A DNA stretch of 64,000 nt, from contig JAFSYM010000004.1 of NCBI GenBank assembly GCA_017450005.1, forward strand, positions 26,279-90,278, written 5' to 3'. Shown here one piece after another: positions 45,437-53,776 of the stretch. The notes under the pieces were generated by a model. That model searched no databases. It was not told where the DNA came from and saw only the letters and a program-made list of their open reading frames with translations. Position numbers and translations under genes: made by a program. Each line of letters opens with the position of its first letter. The first letter of the stretch is position 1. This DNA is from Clostridia bacterium (GTDB lineage Bacteria > Bacillota > Clostridia > Oscillospirales > Acutalibacteraceae).

Positions 45437-48400
45437 TCAATCAGCCTGCGGTGCAAGCTCTGATGCGAAGAAGCCCTCAAGCGTCGTCTTATCCAGGCTC
45501 TTCTCCTTGATGAGCAATTCGGTCAGGCGATCCAGCGTATCGCGATGCTCGGTAAGCAGCGATGTTGCGCGCTCAAACTGCTGCTGCATGATTGTTTCGC
45601 CGTCCTTGTAGCTGCTCTTGGAGAACATCTTGCTGCCCATGGCATAATCATCCAGCGCACGGCGAATCATCGAGCGAGCATGTTCGATATCCGAGCTGGC
45701 GCCCGTGTTATTGCCGGCTACCTGGCCGAAAACAAGCATTTCGGAAGCTCTGCCGGCCAAAGAACAGCATACCTTACTCAGCAGTTCTTCGTATGTAAAA
45801 GTGCCTTTGGTCTCATCCTGATCATACTCCATGAATCCGCCGTAATGACCGCGCGAAACAATCGTGACAAATGCGGGAATCTTGTTCAGAATGGCGTTGA
45901 TCAAAGCATGACCTGCTTCATGATACGCAGTCTGACGCAGATCTTTTTCGTTCATTTTCTTCACATCGCCGAAACGATAGGCATCCAGAGCGTCCATCAG
46001 ATCCTTCGCCTGCGGCGTCTTATCAGACGTTGCACGCAGGAATATGTCAACGATGATCTCCAGATCTGCGTTGCTCATCCCGCTGCTGCGGCTCGCCATA
46101 TTACGGACAATCTGTGCATGATCCGCGCCGAAGTCCACGCCATGCTTTTTCAGATTGCGCAGCAGGAAGGTTTCACGCTCGTCCGTGTCCGGCAGATCCA
46201 CAAAGATCCTCCTGTCGAATCTGCGTACAAATGCAGGATCCAGCACACGATTGGAACCGTCGTTCCCGATGCCGTAGTTGGTTGCCGCAACAACAAACAC
46301 AGGCCGACGCGGATCTGACACAAAGCCGTCCATTTCAGACAAGAACGTCGTGAGCATATCCTCATTGTATCGATTCAGATCCGAGCCTGTACGCATGCGG
46401 CCAATCGCATCGACTTCATCGATAAATATTACAGAGGGCGCATATTTGCGGGCTTTGCTGAATATCCCGCGAATGTTAGCCTCGCCTTCGCCCACATATT
46501 TGTTGAAAAATGCTGTGGCCGTTGTGGGGAAGAATGCCGCATGTGTTTCGTTTGCCATAGCTCTCGCAAGCATCGTTTTTCCCGTACCGGGAGGGCCGTA
46601 AAGCAAAACGCCTTTCGGAATACGTTTGCCGCCGAGAACAAGGTCGCGCGGATTCTTGACGAAGTTGCAGAAGTCCTGAAGCGCCTCTTTCGCGCTCTTG
46701 CATCCGATCACATCGTCAAATGTCACAACAGTCTGTTCGTTGTGAGCTGCCATGGCCGACTGATCTTCGGACGAAATGGCAAGGCCGAGAGACAGACGAT
46801 CCACGGTAATCTGAACCGTATTGTCATCCAGGAGGAACTGCCAGCAGTTATAATTCAATACCTTGCGGCTTCTTGACAGGGAGAACGTGTTGTTGTTGAT
46901 GCGCACACTGTAGCATAGCTGTTTGATATCTGCCTCAAATTGATCCATCGACTCCTCATTGACAGCTACGACACCTCTGGCGCCCTTAATCAGCAGAGAG
47001 CTGAAAGCATCCTTCCCGCGCAGACGCGTATCAAGAAGATAAACCGGAACCTCCGGATAATACTTGCGCAGATACTCAAACAGTTCCACGCCGTCAGACC
47101 GGATATCTTCAATATCGTACGGCATATTCTCCATATCATGCAGACCGCATGCAGGATCCAGCAGAACATAGTCCACAACGCCTCTTGCGCGCTTCTTGCA
47201 GGCGGACATGTCACTGAAAAAGCTGAATTCGGACCGATCCGCATCGAAGTGCGGCATCAACTGATCCTTGAGGAATGCGTCCGCAAACGTCAGAACCTGC
47301 ATTTTATCCTGCGGATTCAAGAAACTCCGTGCATCCTCGTCCGTTGTATCTGTGTTCAGGCAGATACGGATTTTTTTAAGCTGTTTGACGTCATCGCCGT
47401 ACAAAACACTCGTCTGAAGAATAGCATCCTGTAATTCTTTAACCAGGAAGTTTTTGGCTAAACCGCGCAGAGTTCTGGCGTCCTGCGTTCCACCGGCATG
47501 ATAAAGGATGAGTGCAGAGATTTCTGTCGGATTATATTCAATTTCAACGTTGAACGCTTCTTTAAACCGCTGAACCTGCACCTTCATCTCATCACAAATA
47601 ATCTGCATGAGTGCATAGGGCTCCAGATGGTTGAAAAGTACAACATGACCGTTTGCAAAACGCGTTGTGATACACTCGGGAAAATATGTCTGTCTGGTAT
47701 GCGGATTGATCTCTGTGCGCAGCGCCTCCAGAATTGTACTCTTCGACACGCCGGACAAATCGCAGACAGTCGTATCTTCGTACAGAGTCTTACCCGCATT
47801 GGACGTAAAAATGATAATCGTTTCTTTAAAAGAAACTTCTTTCTTGATCTGCATATCCATCATGGTTCCGCGCTCGAGGATACGCAGGAACTGATGAATC
47901 GTGTTTAAATCCGCCTTCTCAATTTCGTCGCAGATAATGACGCCTTTCGGGTTTTCAAGCGCATATTTCGTCAGAATTCTGTCATCCGACTGATCGCCGT
48001 TGAGCTTGCGATAGGACCAGTACTCCGCAAACTGACTCATATCAACGACCAGCGGCTCGCCGCGGTCGAGCGCTTTGGCACAATTCTCGGCAAGGAATGT
48101 TTTGCCGACGCCGGACGGACCGACAAAAAGGAAAGTCGCAATAGGACCCCGGCGATCCTCTGCCTTGCCGGAGAAACCGTCGCTTTCAAAGATGGCCTGC
48201 ACGACCTCTTCGACAGCATGTCTTTGCCCGCGAACCTTTTCAAGCAAAGCTTCACGGAACGTAATAATGTGCTTCGCTTCGTCAAGAATCGACCTGGTGA
48301 CCGGCTCTTCCGGCTTCTTTTTCTTAGATCCGGCTGCAGCAGCTGCTACATCTGCTTTGCCGGAATAGTTCGGACCGGCGGACGCATGCGCGGGCGCAGA

Positions 48401-48847
48401 CTCGTCTGTACCCGAGGCGGCCGACGGAGAGGAACCGGCAGGTCGCGGGCTGCCTTGTGCAGGCGCGTTTGATCCATCTTTTTCTCCGGTCAGTGCAGCG
48501 TAAGCCGAAAGAATCCATCTGTTTTGCGATTCCGTATTGTTCTGATCATCCTTCAGTTTTTTGATTTCCTCGCTTGTAATCAGAGAAACGGAAACATAGA
48601 AGGAATCAGAGCTGTAAGTCATCTCCTTGATCCAGGTCGATGCGATTCTCTGTGCAACATCTGCATCATCTTCATAAGGGAAGAAGAAAAAGCAGTGCAT
48701 CCCGCTTTTTTTATCCATCTTATAATCCGTGAATTCACGTTCGGCCTTTTTCTCAAAGTCCTCCCAAAATGAAGCACCGTTTTTTTGCCTGTAAGTAAAA
48801 AGAACATCAATGGACCGGAACATAATGGTCAACTTGTAATACTTCAT
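45437..48847 (-). CDS. Clp-type AAA+ / receiver-like / soluble FtsH-type AAA+-M41 protease fusion
   Basis: 1136 residues; FtsH is usually about 600-700. Order: N-terminal alpha/beta region (1-110), Ala/Pro/Ser-rich linker (about 122-185), first AAA+ module of Clp type with Walker A GPSGVGKT (243-250) and Walker B VIICDEIEKA (303-312), helical region (400-500), receiver-like domain (about 540-650) with VLLDPACG and a conserved-position Asp564, then FtsH-type AAA+ with GPPGTGKT (751-758), VIFIDEVDA (806-814) and an RRFDRR arginine-finger region (875-880). The M41 protease has zinc site HEAGH (976-980) and third ligand GASSDIEHA with Asp1053. All active-site residues are intact. No transmembrane segment is present, unlike classical FtsH, so the enzyme is cytosolic. 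Own promoter and terminator. Confidence 0.9.
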   Translation of the reverse strand: MKYYKLTIMFRSIDVLFTYRQKNGASFWEDFEKKAEREFTDYKMDKKSGMHCFFFFPYEDDADVAQRIASTWIKEMTYSSDSFYVSVSLITSEEIKKLKDDQNNTESQNRWILSAYAALTGEKDGSNAPAQGSPRPAGSSPSAASGTDESAPAHASAGPNYSGKADVAAAAAGSKKKKPEEPVTRSILDEAKHIITFREALLEKVRGQRHAVEEVVQAIFESDGFSGKAEDRRGPIATFLFVGPSGVGKTFLAENCAKALDRGEPLVVDMSQFAEYWSYRKLNGDQSDDRILTKYALENPKGVIICDEIEKADLNTIHQFLRILERGTMMDMQIKKEVSFKETIIIFTSNAGKTLYEDTTVCDLSGVSKSTILEALRTEINPHTRQTYFPECITTRFANGHVVLFNHLEPYALMQIICDEMKVQVQRFKEAFNVEIEYNPTEISALILYHAGGTQDARTLRGLAKNFLVKELQDAILQTSVLYGDDVKQLKKIRICLNTDTTDEDARSFLNPQDKMQVLTFADAFLKDQLMPHFDADRSEFSFFSDMSACKKRARGVVDYVLLDPACGLHDMENMPYDIEDIRSDGVELFEYLRKYYPEVPVYLLDTRLRGKDAFSSLLIKGARGVVAVNEESMDQFEADIKQLCYSVRINNNTFSLSRSRKVLNYNCWQFLLDDNTVQITVDRLSLGLAISSEDQSAMAAHNEQTVVTFDDVIGCKSAKEALQDFCNFVKNPRDLVLGGKRIPKGVLLYGPPGTGKTMLARAMANETHAAFFPTTATAFFNKYVGEGEANIRGIFSKARKYAPSVIFIDEVDAIGRMRTGSDLNRYNEDMLTTFLSEMDGFVSDPRRPVFVVAATNYGIGNDGSNRVLDPAFVRRFDRRIFVDLPDTDERETFLLRNLKKHGVDFGADHAQIVRNMASRSSGMSNADLEIIVDIFLRATSDKTPQAKDLMDALDAYRFGDVKKMNEKDLRQTAYHEAGHALINAILNKIPAFVTIVSRGHYGGFMEYDQDETKGTFTYEELLSKVCCSLAGRASEMLVFGQVAGNNTGASSDIEHARSMIRRALDDYAMGSKMFSKSSYKDGETIMQQQFERATSLLTEHRDTLDRLTELLIKEKSLDKTTLEGFFASELAPQAD

Positions 48848-48893
48848 ACCTCACCTCGTAAATACTTTTCGGTAATTCAATCATTCAGAGCTG

Positions 48894-48950
48894 TATAGAA
48901 TCTAAGATTTCTATAGAATTAAATATAGCATAATGCATATTTTTTGTCAA
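48894..48950 (-). promoter_or_regulatory. Promoter and operator-like repeats of the AAA+/M41 gene
   Basis: Minus-strand TTGACA (48945-48950), 17 bases, TATATT (48922-48927). From the expected start site onward lies TATAGAA-N8-TTCTATA (48894-48915), and TATAGAAT is also repeated directly at 48894-48901 and 48912-48919. A GAGGTGAGGT ribosome site precedes the ATG. Confidence 0.72.
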
Positions 48951-49002
48951 TAATACGGGAAGATTTATCAATAAAAGCGAAGTCCTGTAAAACTATAGTA
49001 TT

Positions 49003-50010
49003 TCATTTTCCATATACAGCGGAAAAAAGGATAGATTTCATGCCTCTTCCGTCTGTATGAAAACGGTAGTTCTGACACATGTCATATCCGGGCAGCGTAT
49101 TGCCTTCGACGAGAACAGGACCATGCGCCGTAACCGCTACATCCCAGCCGACGTAGCGCACATGCGGCTCGACCAAAGCAGCCTTTGCGCACAGTTCAAC
49201 CGCCTGCGCATAGAACGGGATCTCAAATCCTAAAAACGCAAAAACGGTTTTCGGGTGCTCCGAATAATACTTGCCGGTGCGATCACAAAACATCGGATGG
49301 ATAATCTTTCCATTTGCATCCGGCATGGTATACATCCCGCCCGAAGAAACATTGTCCGTTGGTGAATCTCCATCCCCCACACGCAGCAGTGTGTATACAA
49401 CGTGCGCCTGTCCGTCATCATCCAGCACGGTTACAATCCGCAGCGTATTCACGCATGCGTCACAGAGAAGCTGCATTTTCTCATGCTGCGCAATCGGTTC
49501 TTCAATGAGAGTTAAGCCGTCCCGCAGCAGAACCCGATACACATTGTCCACATTTGGTTCGTTTGTCAGGTCGACTTTCCTGATTCCCTTGCCGCCATAC
49601 GAATCCGGCGTTTTGGCAAACACGACCGGATGCCGCTGTATAAAACGACGAAATGCCTCCGCCCCGTCCGAAAGCTGCATATATTCCCTGCCGATGAATG
49701 CACGGAACATGCGGTTAAATTCAATCTTATTCAGAAAAATTGCACAATACGAAGGATCATTCATCTGTCTGGCAAACCGGATATTGTCTCCCATCGTCAT
49801 AAAGGTCTTTCGATTCTCTCCGTGATTCTGCGCAAAGCCGAACGTCAGATAATCCAAATGGCCGAATCCCAGGCGCATACAGCCGAGCATATCCGCCAGT
49901 GTCACAAGTTCCGGCTGTCCGAACCTGTCACGTACTATCCCGATATTTCTGATCATACGTTTCATGCTGCCGAAATCTGCGCGACGCAAGAACAACGCAT
50001 AGTTTCTCAT
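49003..50010 (-). CDS. ATP-grasp protein, sugar-transfer-associated type
   Basis: 335 residues from ATG 50010 with GAGGGGG upstream. A longer frame that runs to 50181 passes through the tRNA gene and is not real. The sequence recalls the ATP-grasp family found beside glycan-assembly genes (ATPgrasp_ST): FAKTPDSYGGKGIRKVDL (about 131-148), LIEEPIAQHEKM near 180, RIVTVLDDDG near 205, VGWDVAVTAHGPVLVEGN (about 295-312) with the metal-binding Glu/Asn. It would join a carboxylate to an amine or similar group at the cost of ATP; substrate unknown. It stands directly after the tRNA terminator. Confidence 0.85.
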   Translation of the reverse strand: MRNYALFLRRADFGSMKRMIRNIGIVRDRFGQPELVTLADMLGCMRLGFGHLDYLTFGFAQNHGENRKTFMTMGDNIRFARQMNDPSYCAIFLNKIEFNRMFRAFIGREYMQLSDGAEAFRRFIQRHPVVFAKTPDSYGGKGIRKVDLTNEPNVDNVYRVLLRDGLTLIEEPIAQHEKMQLLCDACVNTLRIVTVLDDDGQAHVVYTLLRVGDGDSPTDNVSSGGMYTMPDANGKIIHPMFCDRTGKYYSEHPKTVFAFLGFEIPFYAQAVELCAKAALVEPHVRYVGWDVAVTAHGPVLVEGNTLPGYDMCQNYRFHTDGRGMKSILFSAVYGK

Positions 50011-50066
50011 ATAAATCCCCCTCGCAGAATAGTATCTGCAGGCAGAGAAAAAATAATAAAGAAAAA

Positions 50067-50094
50067 AGCTTGAAATCCCGAAGGATCTCAAGCT
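50067..50094 (-). terminator. Terminator of the tRNA-Val gene
   Basis: AGCTTGA-a-ATCC / GGAT-c-TCAAGCT with loop CGAA (a stable GNRA-like tetraloop on the opposite strand), followed on the minus strand by TTTTTTCTTTATTATTTTTTC. Confidence 0.88.
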
Positions 50095-50095
50095 A

Positions 50096-50172
50096 TGGTG
50101 GACACGTTCGGGCTCGAACCGAAGACCTCTCGCGTGTGAGGCGAGCGCTCTGACCAGCTGAGCTACGCGTCC
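50096..50172 (-). tRNA. tRNA-Val (anticodon CAC)
   Basis: 77 nt including an encoded CCA. Acceptor stem GGACGCG/CGTGTCC (one G-U pair), D-arm GCTC...GAGC, anticodon stem CTCGC/GCGAG with loop CTCACAC, variable AGGTC, T-arm TTCGG-TTCGAGC-CCGAA. Anticodon positions 34-36 read CAC, decoding GUG. The discriminator base is A. Promoter at 50183-50210, strong terminator directly after. Confidence 0.96.
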
Positions 50173-50182
50173 AACGAACAAT

Positions 50183-50210
50183 ATTATAGCACGAAAAATG
50201 AAAATGTCAA
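50183..50210 (-). promoter_or_regulatory. Consensus promoter of the tRNA-Val gene
   Basis: Minus-strand TTGACA (50205-50210), 16 bases, TATAAT (50183-50188). It lies just after the stop of the gene at 50218. Confidence 0.85.
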
Positions 50211-50217
50211 GACTTTT

Positions 50218-51165
50218 TTATGAATCAGATTTGGAAGACATGCGCCTTTGCTGCTCCAGCCATGCATCGTTATTGAAAAAAGCGATAATACGCACCTGCG
50301 TCTTGTGCGTACCTACAGTAAACGTGGCAATATCACCGCGTTTTTTTCCGATAACGGCACGTGCAAGCGGAGAAGTCTCACTGATCGTATCTTCATCCGG
50401 ATCAGCATCCGTGATTGTTTTGCTGTCGTAGGACATCGGCCTGTACGGTTTCGCAGCAGAACCGCCGTGAACCTCAACCCATGCCTGAACAATCTTGAAT
50501 GCTTTTTTCTCTTTCGTATCCAAGAACTCCAAACAAACCGTATCGCCGGTACGGATTGTCCGCACCTTGGACGCAGTTCTCTGTACCTTCTCCTCTGCTT
50601 TGCGTTTTTTCTTCTGATGCTCGAGTATCCTCTGCGCATCCTTTTGCTCCTTCATGCGCTGGTAGATGCCCTCTTTTTTCAAAAAGAAAGATAGAATCTG
50701 TATCACGATCACCCGATCGCAGTCAAAAAATGTGACGATATCATTTGTGCCCATACCGATAAGCGCGATACCCAAAGGAGACTTTTCAAAAACGAATCCT
50801 TCGTCCGGGTATTCGTCGATAACGGTGGCAAGACTTTCACTGCCCGTGAGCGTATAAACTGCCTTACGTCCGGTTTCAATGAATTTAATACAAACGGTAT
50901 CTCCCTCATGAATCACCTTGCGGCGCATATGGTCAGGAGACTTGGAATCTTTGAAGTTGGAGAGCATTGCGTGTTTCTCGGAATCCGAAAGAGACGGGTC
51001 AAGTTCTTCGTCAACAGGAAAAATTACTCTGCCAATAATGTCAGCCGGACGATCCAGCCGTAAACCATTGTATAATACAACAATGCGATCATTGTATTTG
51101 GAAATCACTTCAACAATCTCGCCGTTCGCCAGCTTGTACATTTTTCCTTTTGACAAAATAAACAC
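50218..51165 (-). CDS. Protein with two GreA/GreB C-terminal-like domains
   Basis: 315 residues. Residues 1-60 are a small beta domain. A GreA-C/FKBP-like domain spans about 85-160 (IHEGDTVCIKF, then EKSPLGIALIGMGTNDIVTF). A charged helical connector, likely a coiled coil, lies at about 165-200 (EHQKKKRKAEEKVQR). A second similar domain spans about 203-300 (IRTGDTVCLEF, then ETSPLARAVIGKKRGDIATF). The N-terminal GreA coiled coil with acidic tip that rescues RNA polymerase is missing. It may therefore bind RNA polymerase or another partner like Rnk/TRCF-type factors without cleavage activity. Start is either GTG 51165 (GGGAG 8 bases upstream) or ATG 51141. Confidence 0.82.
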   Translation of the reverse strand: MFILSKGKMYKLANGEIVEVISKYNDRIVVLYNGLRLDRPADIIGRVIFPVDEELDPSLSDSEKHAMLSNFKDSKSPDHMRRKVIHEGDTVCIKFIETGRKAVYTLTGSESLATVIDEYPDEGFVFEKSPLGIALIGMGTNDIVTFFDCDRVIVIQILSFFLKKEGIYQRMKEQKDAQRILEHQKKKRKAEEKVQRTASKVRTIRTGDTVCLEFLDTKEKKAFKIVQAWVEVHGGSAAKPYRPMSYDSKTITDADPDEDTISETSPLARAVIGKKRGDIATFTVGTHKTQVRIIAFFNNDAWLEQQRRMSSKSDS

Positions 51166-51201
51166 CTGCCTTTCTCCCTTATATATACCTATCTATTTCT
51201 C

Positions 51202-51230
51202 ATTATAAACGATAATTATCCAGATTGCAA
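51202..51230 (-). promoter_or_regulatory. Promoter of the GreA-C-like gene
   Basis: Minus-strand TTGCAA (51225-51230), 17 bases, TATAAT (51202-51207). Its leader contains AGATAGGTATATATAA, similar to the repeat upstream of dgt. Confidence 0.78.
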
Positions 51231-51269
51231 CCCTTTTTTTAGAAAAAACCAGAGTTTTTTTGTCCTGAA

Positions 51270-51298
51270 TTGACAAACGCACATAGATTTGATAAAAT
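51270..51298 (+). promoter_or_regulatory. Promoter of the CAP/PI-PLC/guaA operon
   Basis: TTGACA (51270-51275), 17 bases, TAAAAT (51293-51298). The leader is short, and GAAGGAG lies 9-10 bases before the ATG at 51328. Divergent from the promoter at 51202-51230. Confidence 0.8.
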
Positions 51299-51327
51299 AT
51301 CAAAAATAATTTGAAGGAGTGTCGGAT

Positions 51328-51870
51328 ATGAAAGCATACAGATGGATCCTGTGTATCATACTGGTCGGTGTGATCGGATTCTGCTTTATCCGTTTCGGAA
51401 ACTTTCAGAGTGACGAATCCACCCTGCAGCGCAGTGCTGAAAATGAGACGATCACAGAAGCTGCTGAAGCTGCCACTGAGTTCACATTTGATGCGGATGC
51501 ATTCAACAATCGTTTGCTTACCGTAATCAATGCATACCGCGCGCGTTTCTCCGCACCCGCATGGACGACAGATACAAAGCTGACCGACGCAGCTATTCTT
51601 CGTGCGAAGGAATGCTCCTATCTTGCCAGCAAATCACACACACGTCCCGACGGAAGCGAGTGGTTCACTGTTCTCGGCATCACCGAAAACTTCAATTATT
51701 CAGAGATCACGGGAATCAGCGGATTATCCCCTGATGATTTGCTGCGTTCCTGGGTTTCTTCCGAAGCAATCAACAGCGGTTTAATCAGCACCGAATACAC
51801 CGCCTGTGGAATCGGCTGTGAAGCGATCGGAAATGACGTGTATTGCGTCCTTATACTTTATAAACCGTAA
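51328..51870 (+). CDS. CAP-superfamily (SCP-like) membrane-anchored protein
   Basis: 180 residues from ATG 51328. One N-terminal hydrophobic helix (about 5-23) acts as an uncleaved anchor or signal. A short Glu/Thr/Ala linker follows. The CAP domain (about 60-180) begins LLTVINAYRARF, continues LTDAAILRAKECSYL and SHTRPDGSEWFTVL, and ends YTACGIGCEA...VLILYKP. These are the strands and helices of the SCP/PR-1 fold, shorter than average because one loop is missing. It is probably extracellular; bacterial CAP proteins have no single known activity. First gene of an operon with the PI-PLC-like gene and guaA. Confidence 0.85.
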   Translation: MKAYRWILCIILVGVIGFCFIRFGNFQSDESTLQRSAENETITEAAEAATEFTFDADAFNNRLLTVINAYRARFSAPAWTTDTKLTDAAILRAKECSYLASKSHTRPDGSEWFTVLGITENFNYSEITGISGLSPDDLLRSWVSSEAINSGLISTEYTACGIGCEAIGNDVYCVLILYKP

Positions 51871-51882
51871 AGGGGTATTTCC

Positions 51883-52770
51883 ATGTTTTTCAGCAAATGG
51901 ATGTCGTACTTGTCAGACGACGCCAAACTGACGCAAATCGTTATGCCGGGCGCACATAACGCCGGCAGCTACGGCATGGCGGCTACCGCCTGTTGTCAGG
52001 ACGGTACAATATATGAGCAGATTCTGTCCGGTGTGCGTCACTTCTGCCTGCGGATCGATACGACGCGCAAAGGTATTGTGATGTGCCACGGTCTGTCCAA
52101 AGGCGACCTGTTTGAGCATGTGCTGCAGGATTTCAAGCGCGCGATGGAGGAATTCCCGTCAGATGTTTTTATTCTGGACCTACGTGAGTATTACCCGCAA
52201 AAGATAGGCCCCTTTACACTGCACTATAAGGCTTTACCGCGCGACGTAGACGCTTTGCTTGACAAATACATTTCACCGAAAGACTATGCGTATTGTGACT
52301 TTTCGCATATTCAGGACGTGACAATCGGCGATCTGCGTAAGGCCGGCAAGCGGTATATTCTGCTCAACTATGCGCATGCGTACGCGTATTCGGTGGATTG
52401 CCCGCATATCCTGCCGTGGGACAAAAAAATTTACGGATTGCGCGCTGACATATTCATAAAGGAAATCCCGAAAATCTTCGAGCGCGAACACACGGACGGC
52501 ATTTACTGGTTCCAGACACAGCAAACGCCGAATCCCGGCACTGAGGTCGGATTGACTACACCGCGCAAACTCAACATACCGGTCACGAAACACTTTGCGC
52601 AGCTGATGCAGATCATCGCGGACAATCCGCTGTATCTGCGGCAGGCCAACGTCATCGGCGGCGACTTTATGACCGACGGCGTGAAATGCCGTGAGATCAT
52701 CCGTCTGAATCTGGCGAAAGGCCTTGTGCGGTCGGAATGCCGCGCAGAATTTGAAAAAAGTCTGAAATAA
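51883..52770 (+). CDS. PI-PLC X-domain-like phosphodiesterase
   Basis: 295 residues. Phosphatidylinositol-specific phospholipase C X-domain: the first catalytic His is in MPGAHNAGSYGM (about 21-32), the substrate Arg in RHFCLRIDTTRK, the second catalytic His in VMCHGL (about 65-70), and the Asp in VFILDLREYY. The two catalytic His residues are intact. No signal peptide is visible, whereas bacterial PI-PLCs are usually secreted, so it may be exported by another route or act in the cytoplasm on a different phosphodiester. It follows the CAP gene by 12 bp and precedes guaA by 22 bp. Confidence 0.85.
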   Translation: MFFSKWMSYLSDDAKLTQIVMPGAHNAGSYGMAATACCQDGTIYEQILSGVRHFCLRIDTTRKGIVMCHGLSKGDLFEHVLQDFKRAMEEFPSDVFILDLREYYPQKIGPFTLHYKALPRDVDALLDKYISPKDYAYCDFSHIQDVTIGDLRKAGKRYILLNYAHAYAYSVDCPHILPWDKKIYGLRADIFIKEIPKIFEREHTDGIYWFQTQQTPNPGTEVGLTTPRKLNIPVTKHFAQLMQIIADNPLYLRQANVIGGDFMTDGVKCREIIRLNLAKGLVRSECRAEFEKSLK

Positions 52771-52792
52771 TTTTTTATACGGAGGTATTATA

Positions 52793-53776
52793 ATGGACAG
52801 CAACAAACGCCCTGACACCATGGCACGCATCAACACAAAAGAACTTGCCGACGCATTCATCGACGAGCAGATTGCAGCGATCCGCGCACAGGTCGGCGAC
52901 AAGAAAGTTCTCCTTGCACTTTCGGGCGGCGTCGATTCTTCCGTTTGCGCTGCACTGCTGATCAAGGCAATCGGACAGCAGCTTGTCTGCGTACACGTCA
53001 ATCACGGCCTTCTGCGCAAGGGTGAACCGGAACAGGTCATCGAAGTTTTCCGCAATCAGATGAACGCCAATCTCGTCTACGTCGATGCGGTCAACCGTTT
53101 CCTGGATAAGCTCGCCGGTGTCGCCGATCCCGAAACCAAGCGTAAAATCATCGGCGCGGAATTTATTCGTGTGTTCGAAGAAGAAGCGCGCAAACAGGAA
53201 GGCATTGAATTCCTTGCGCAAGGCACGATTTATCCGGACATTCTGGAAAGTGCAGACGGCATCAAGGCGCATCACAACGTGGGCGGACTTCCGGATGATC
53301 TCCAGTTTGAATTAGTAGAGCCCGTCAAGCTGCTGTTCAAGGATGAAGTGCGTGTCGTAGGCAAGGCGCTCGGTCTGCCCGACAGCATGGTTTACCGTCA
53401 ACCGTTTCCCGGCCCCGGACTCGGCGTTCGCTGCCTTGGCGCGATCACACGCGACAGATTGGAAGCTGTGCGCGAATCCGATGCAATCCTGCGTGAAGAG
53501 TTCGCCAAGAACGGTCTGCAGGGCAAGGTCTGGCAGTATTTCACCGCCGTTCCGGATTTCAAGGCAGTCGGTATTGAAGACGGCAAGCGCACATTTGCCT
53601 ACCCCGTTATCATCCGCGCCGTGAACACAGTCGACGCTATGACCGCAACAGTTGAGGACGTGCCGTTTGCATTGCTGCAGCACATCACCGCGCGTATCAC
53701 CGCTGAGGTTAAAAACGTCAACCGCGTCCTGTTCGACCTGACCCCGAAGCCCTGTGCAACCATCGAGTGGGAATAA
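52793..53776 (+). CDS. guaA: GMP synthase ATP-pyrophosphatase subunit (no glutaminase domain)
   Basis: 327 residues. The P-loop SGGVDSSVCAALL lies near residues 43-55, and the C-terminal dimerisation domain has RQPFPGPGLGVRCLG near 203-217 and ends KPCATIEWE. This is the second half of GuaA; the usual N-terminal class I glutamine amidotransferase (about 200 residues) is absent. It would convert XMP to GMP with ammonia or with a separate GuaA1-type subunit encoded elsewhere, as in archaea. The first ATG has GGAGGTATTATA. Genes before it belong to unrelated functions. The stop lies inside the left arm of a long palindrome. Confidence 0.94.
   Translation: MDSNKRPDTMARINTKELADAFIDEQIAAIRAQVGDKKVLLALSGGVDSSVCAALLIKAIGQQLVCVHVNHGLLRKGEPEQVIEVFRNQMNANLVYVDAVNRFLDKLAGVADPETKRKIIGAEFIRVFEEEARKQEGIEFLAQGTIYPDILESADGIKAHHNVGGLPDDLQFELVEPVKLLFKDEVRVVGKALGLPDSMVYRQPFPGPGLGVRCLGAITRDRLEAVRESDAILREEFAKNGLQGKVWQYFTAVPDFKAVGIEDGKRTFAYPVIIRAVNTVDAMTATVEDVPFALLQHITARITAEVKNVNRVLFDLTPKPCATIEWE

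Noticed and set aside
50011..50181. N-terminal extension of the ATP-grasp protein
   Set aside because: The extra 57 codons run through the tRNA-Val gene and its terminator (the tell-tale string AQLVRALASHARGLRFEP is translated tRNA). ATG 50010 has a proper ribosome site.
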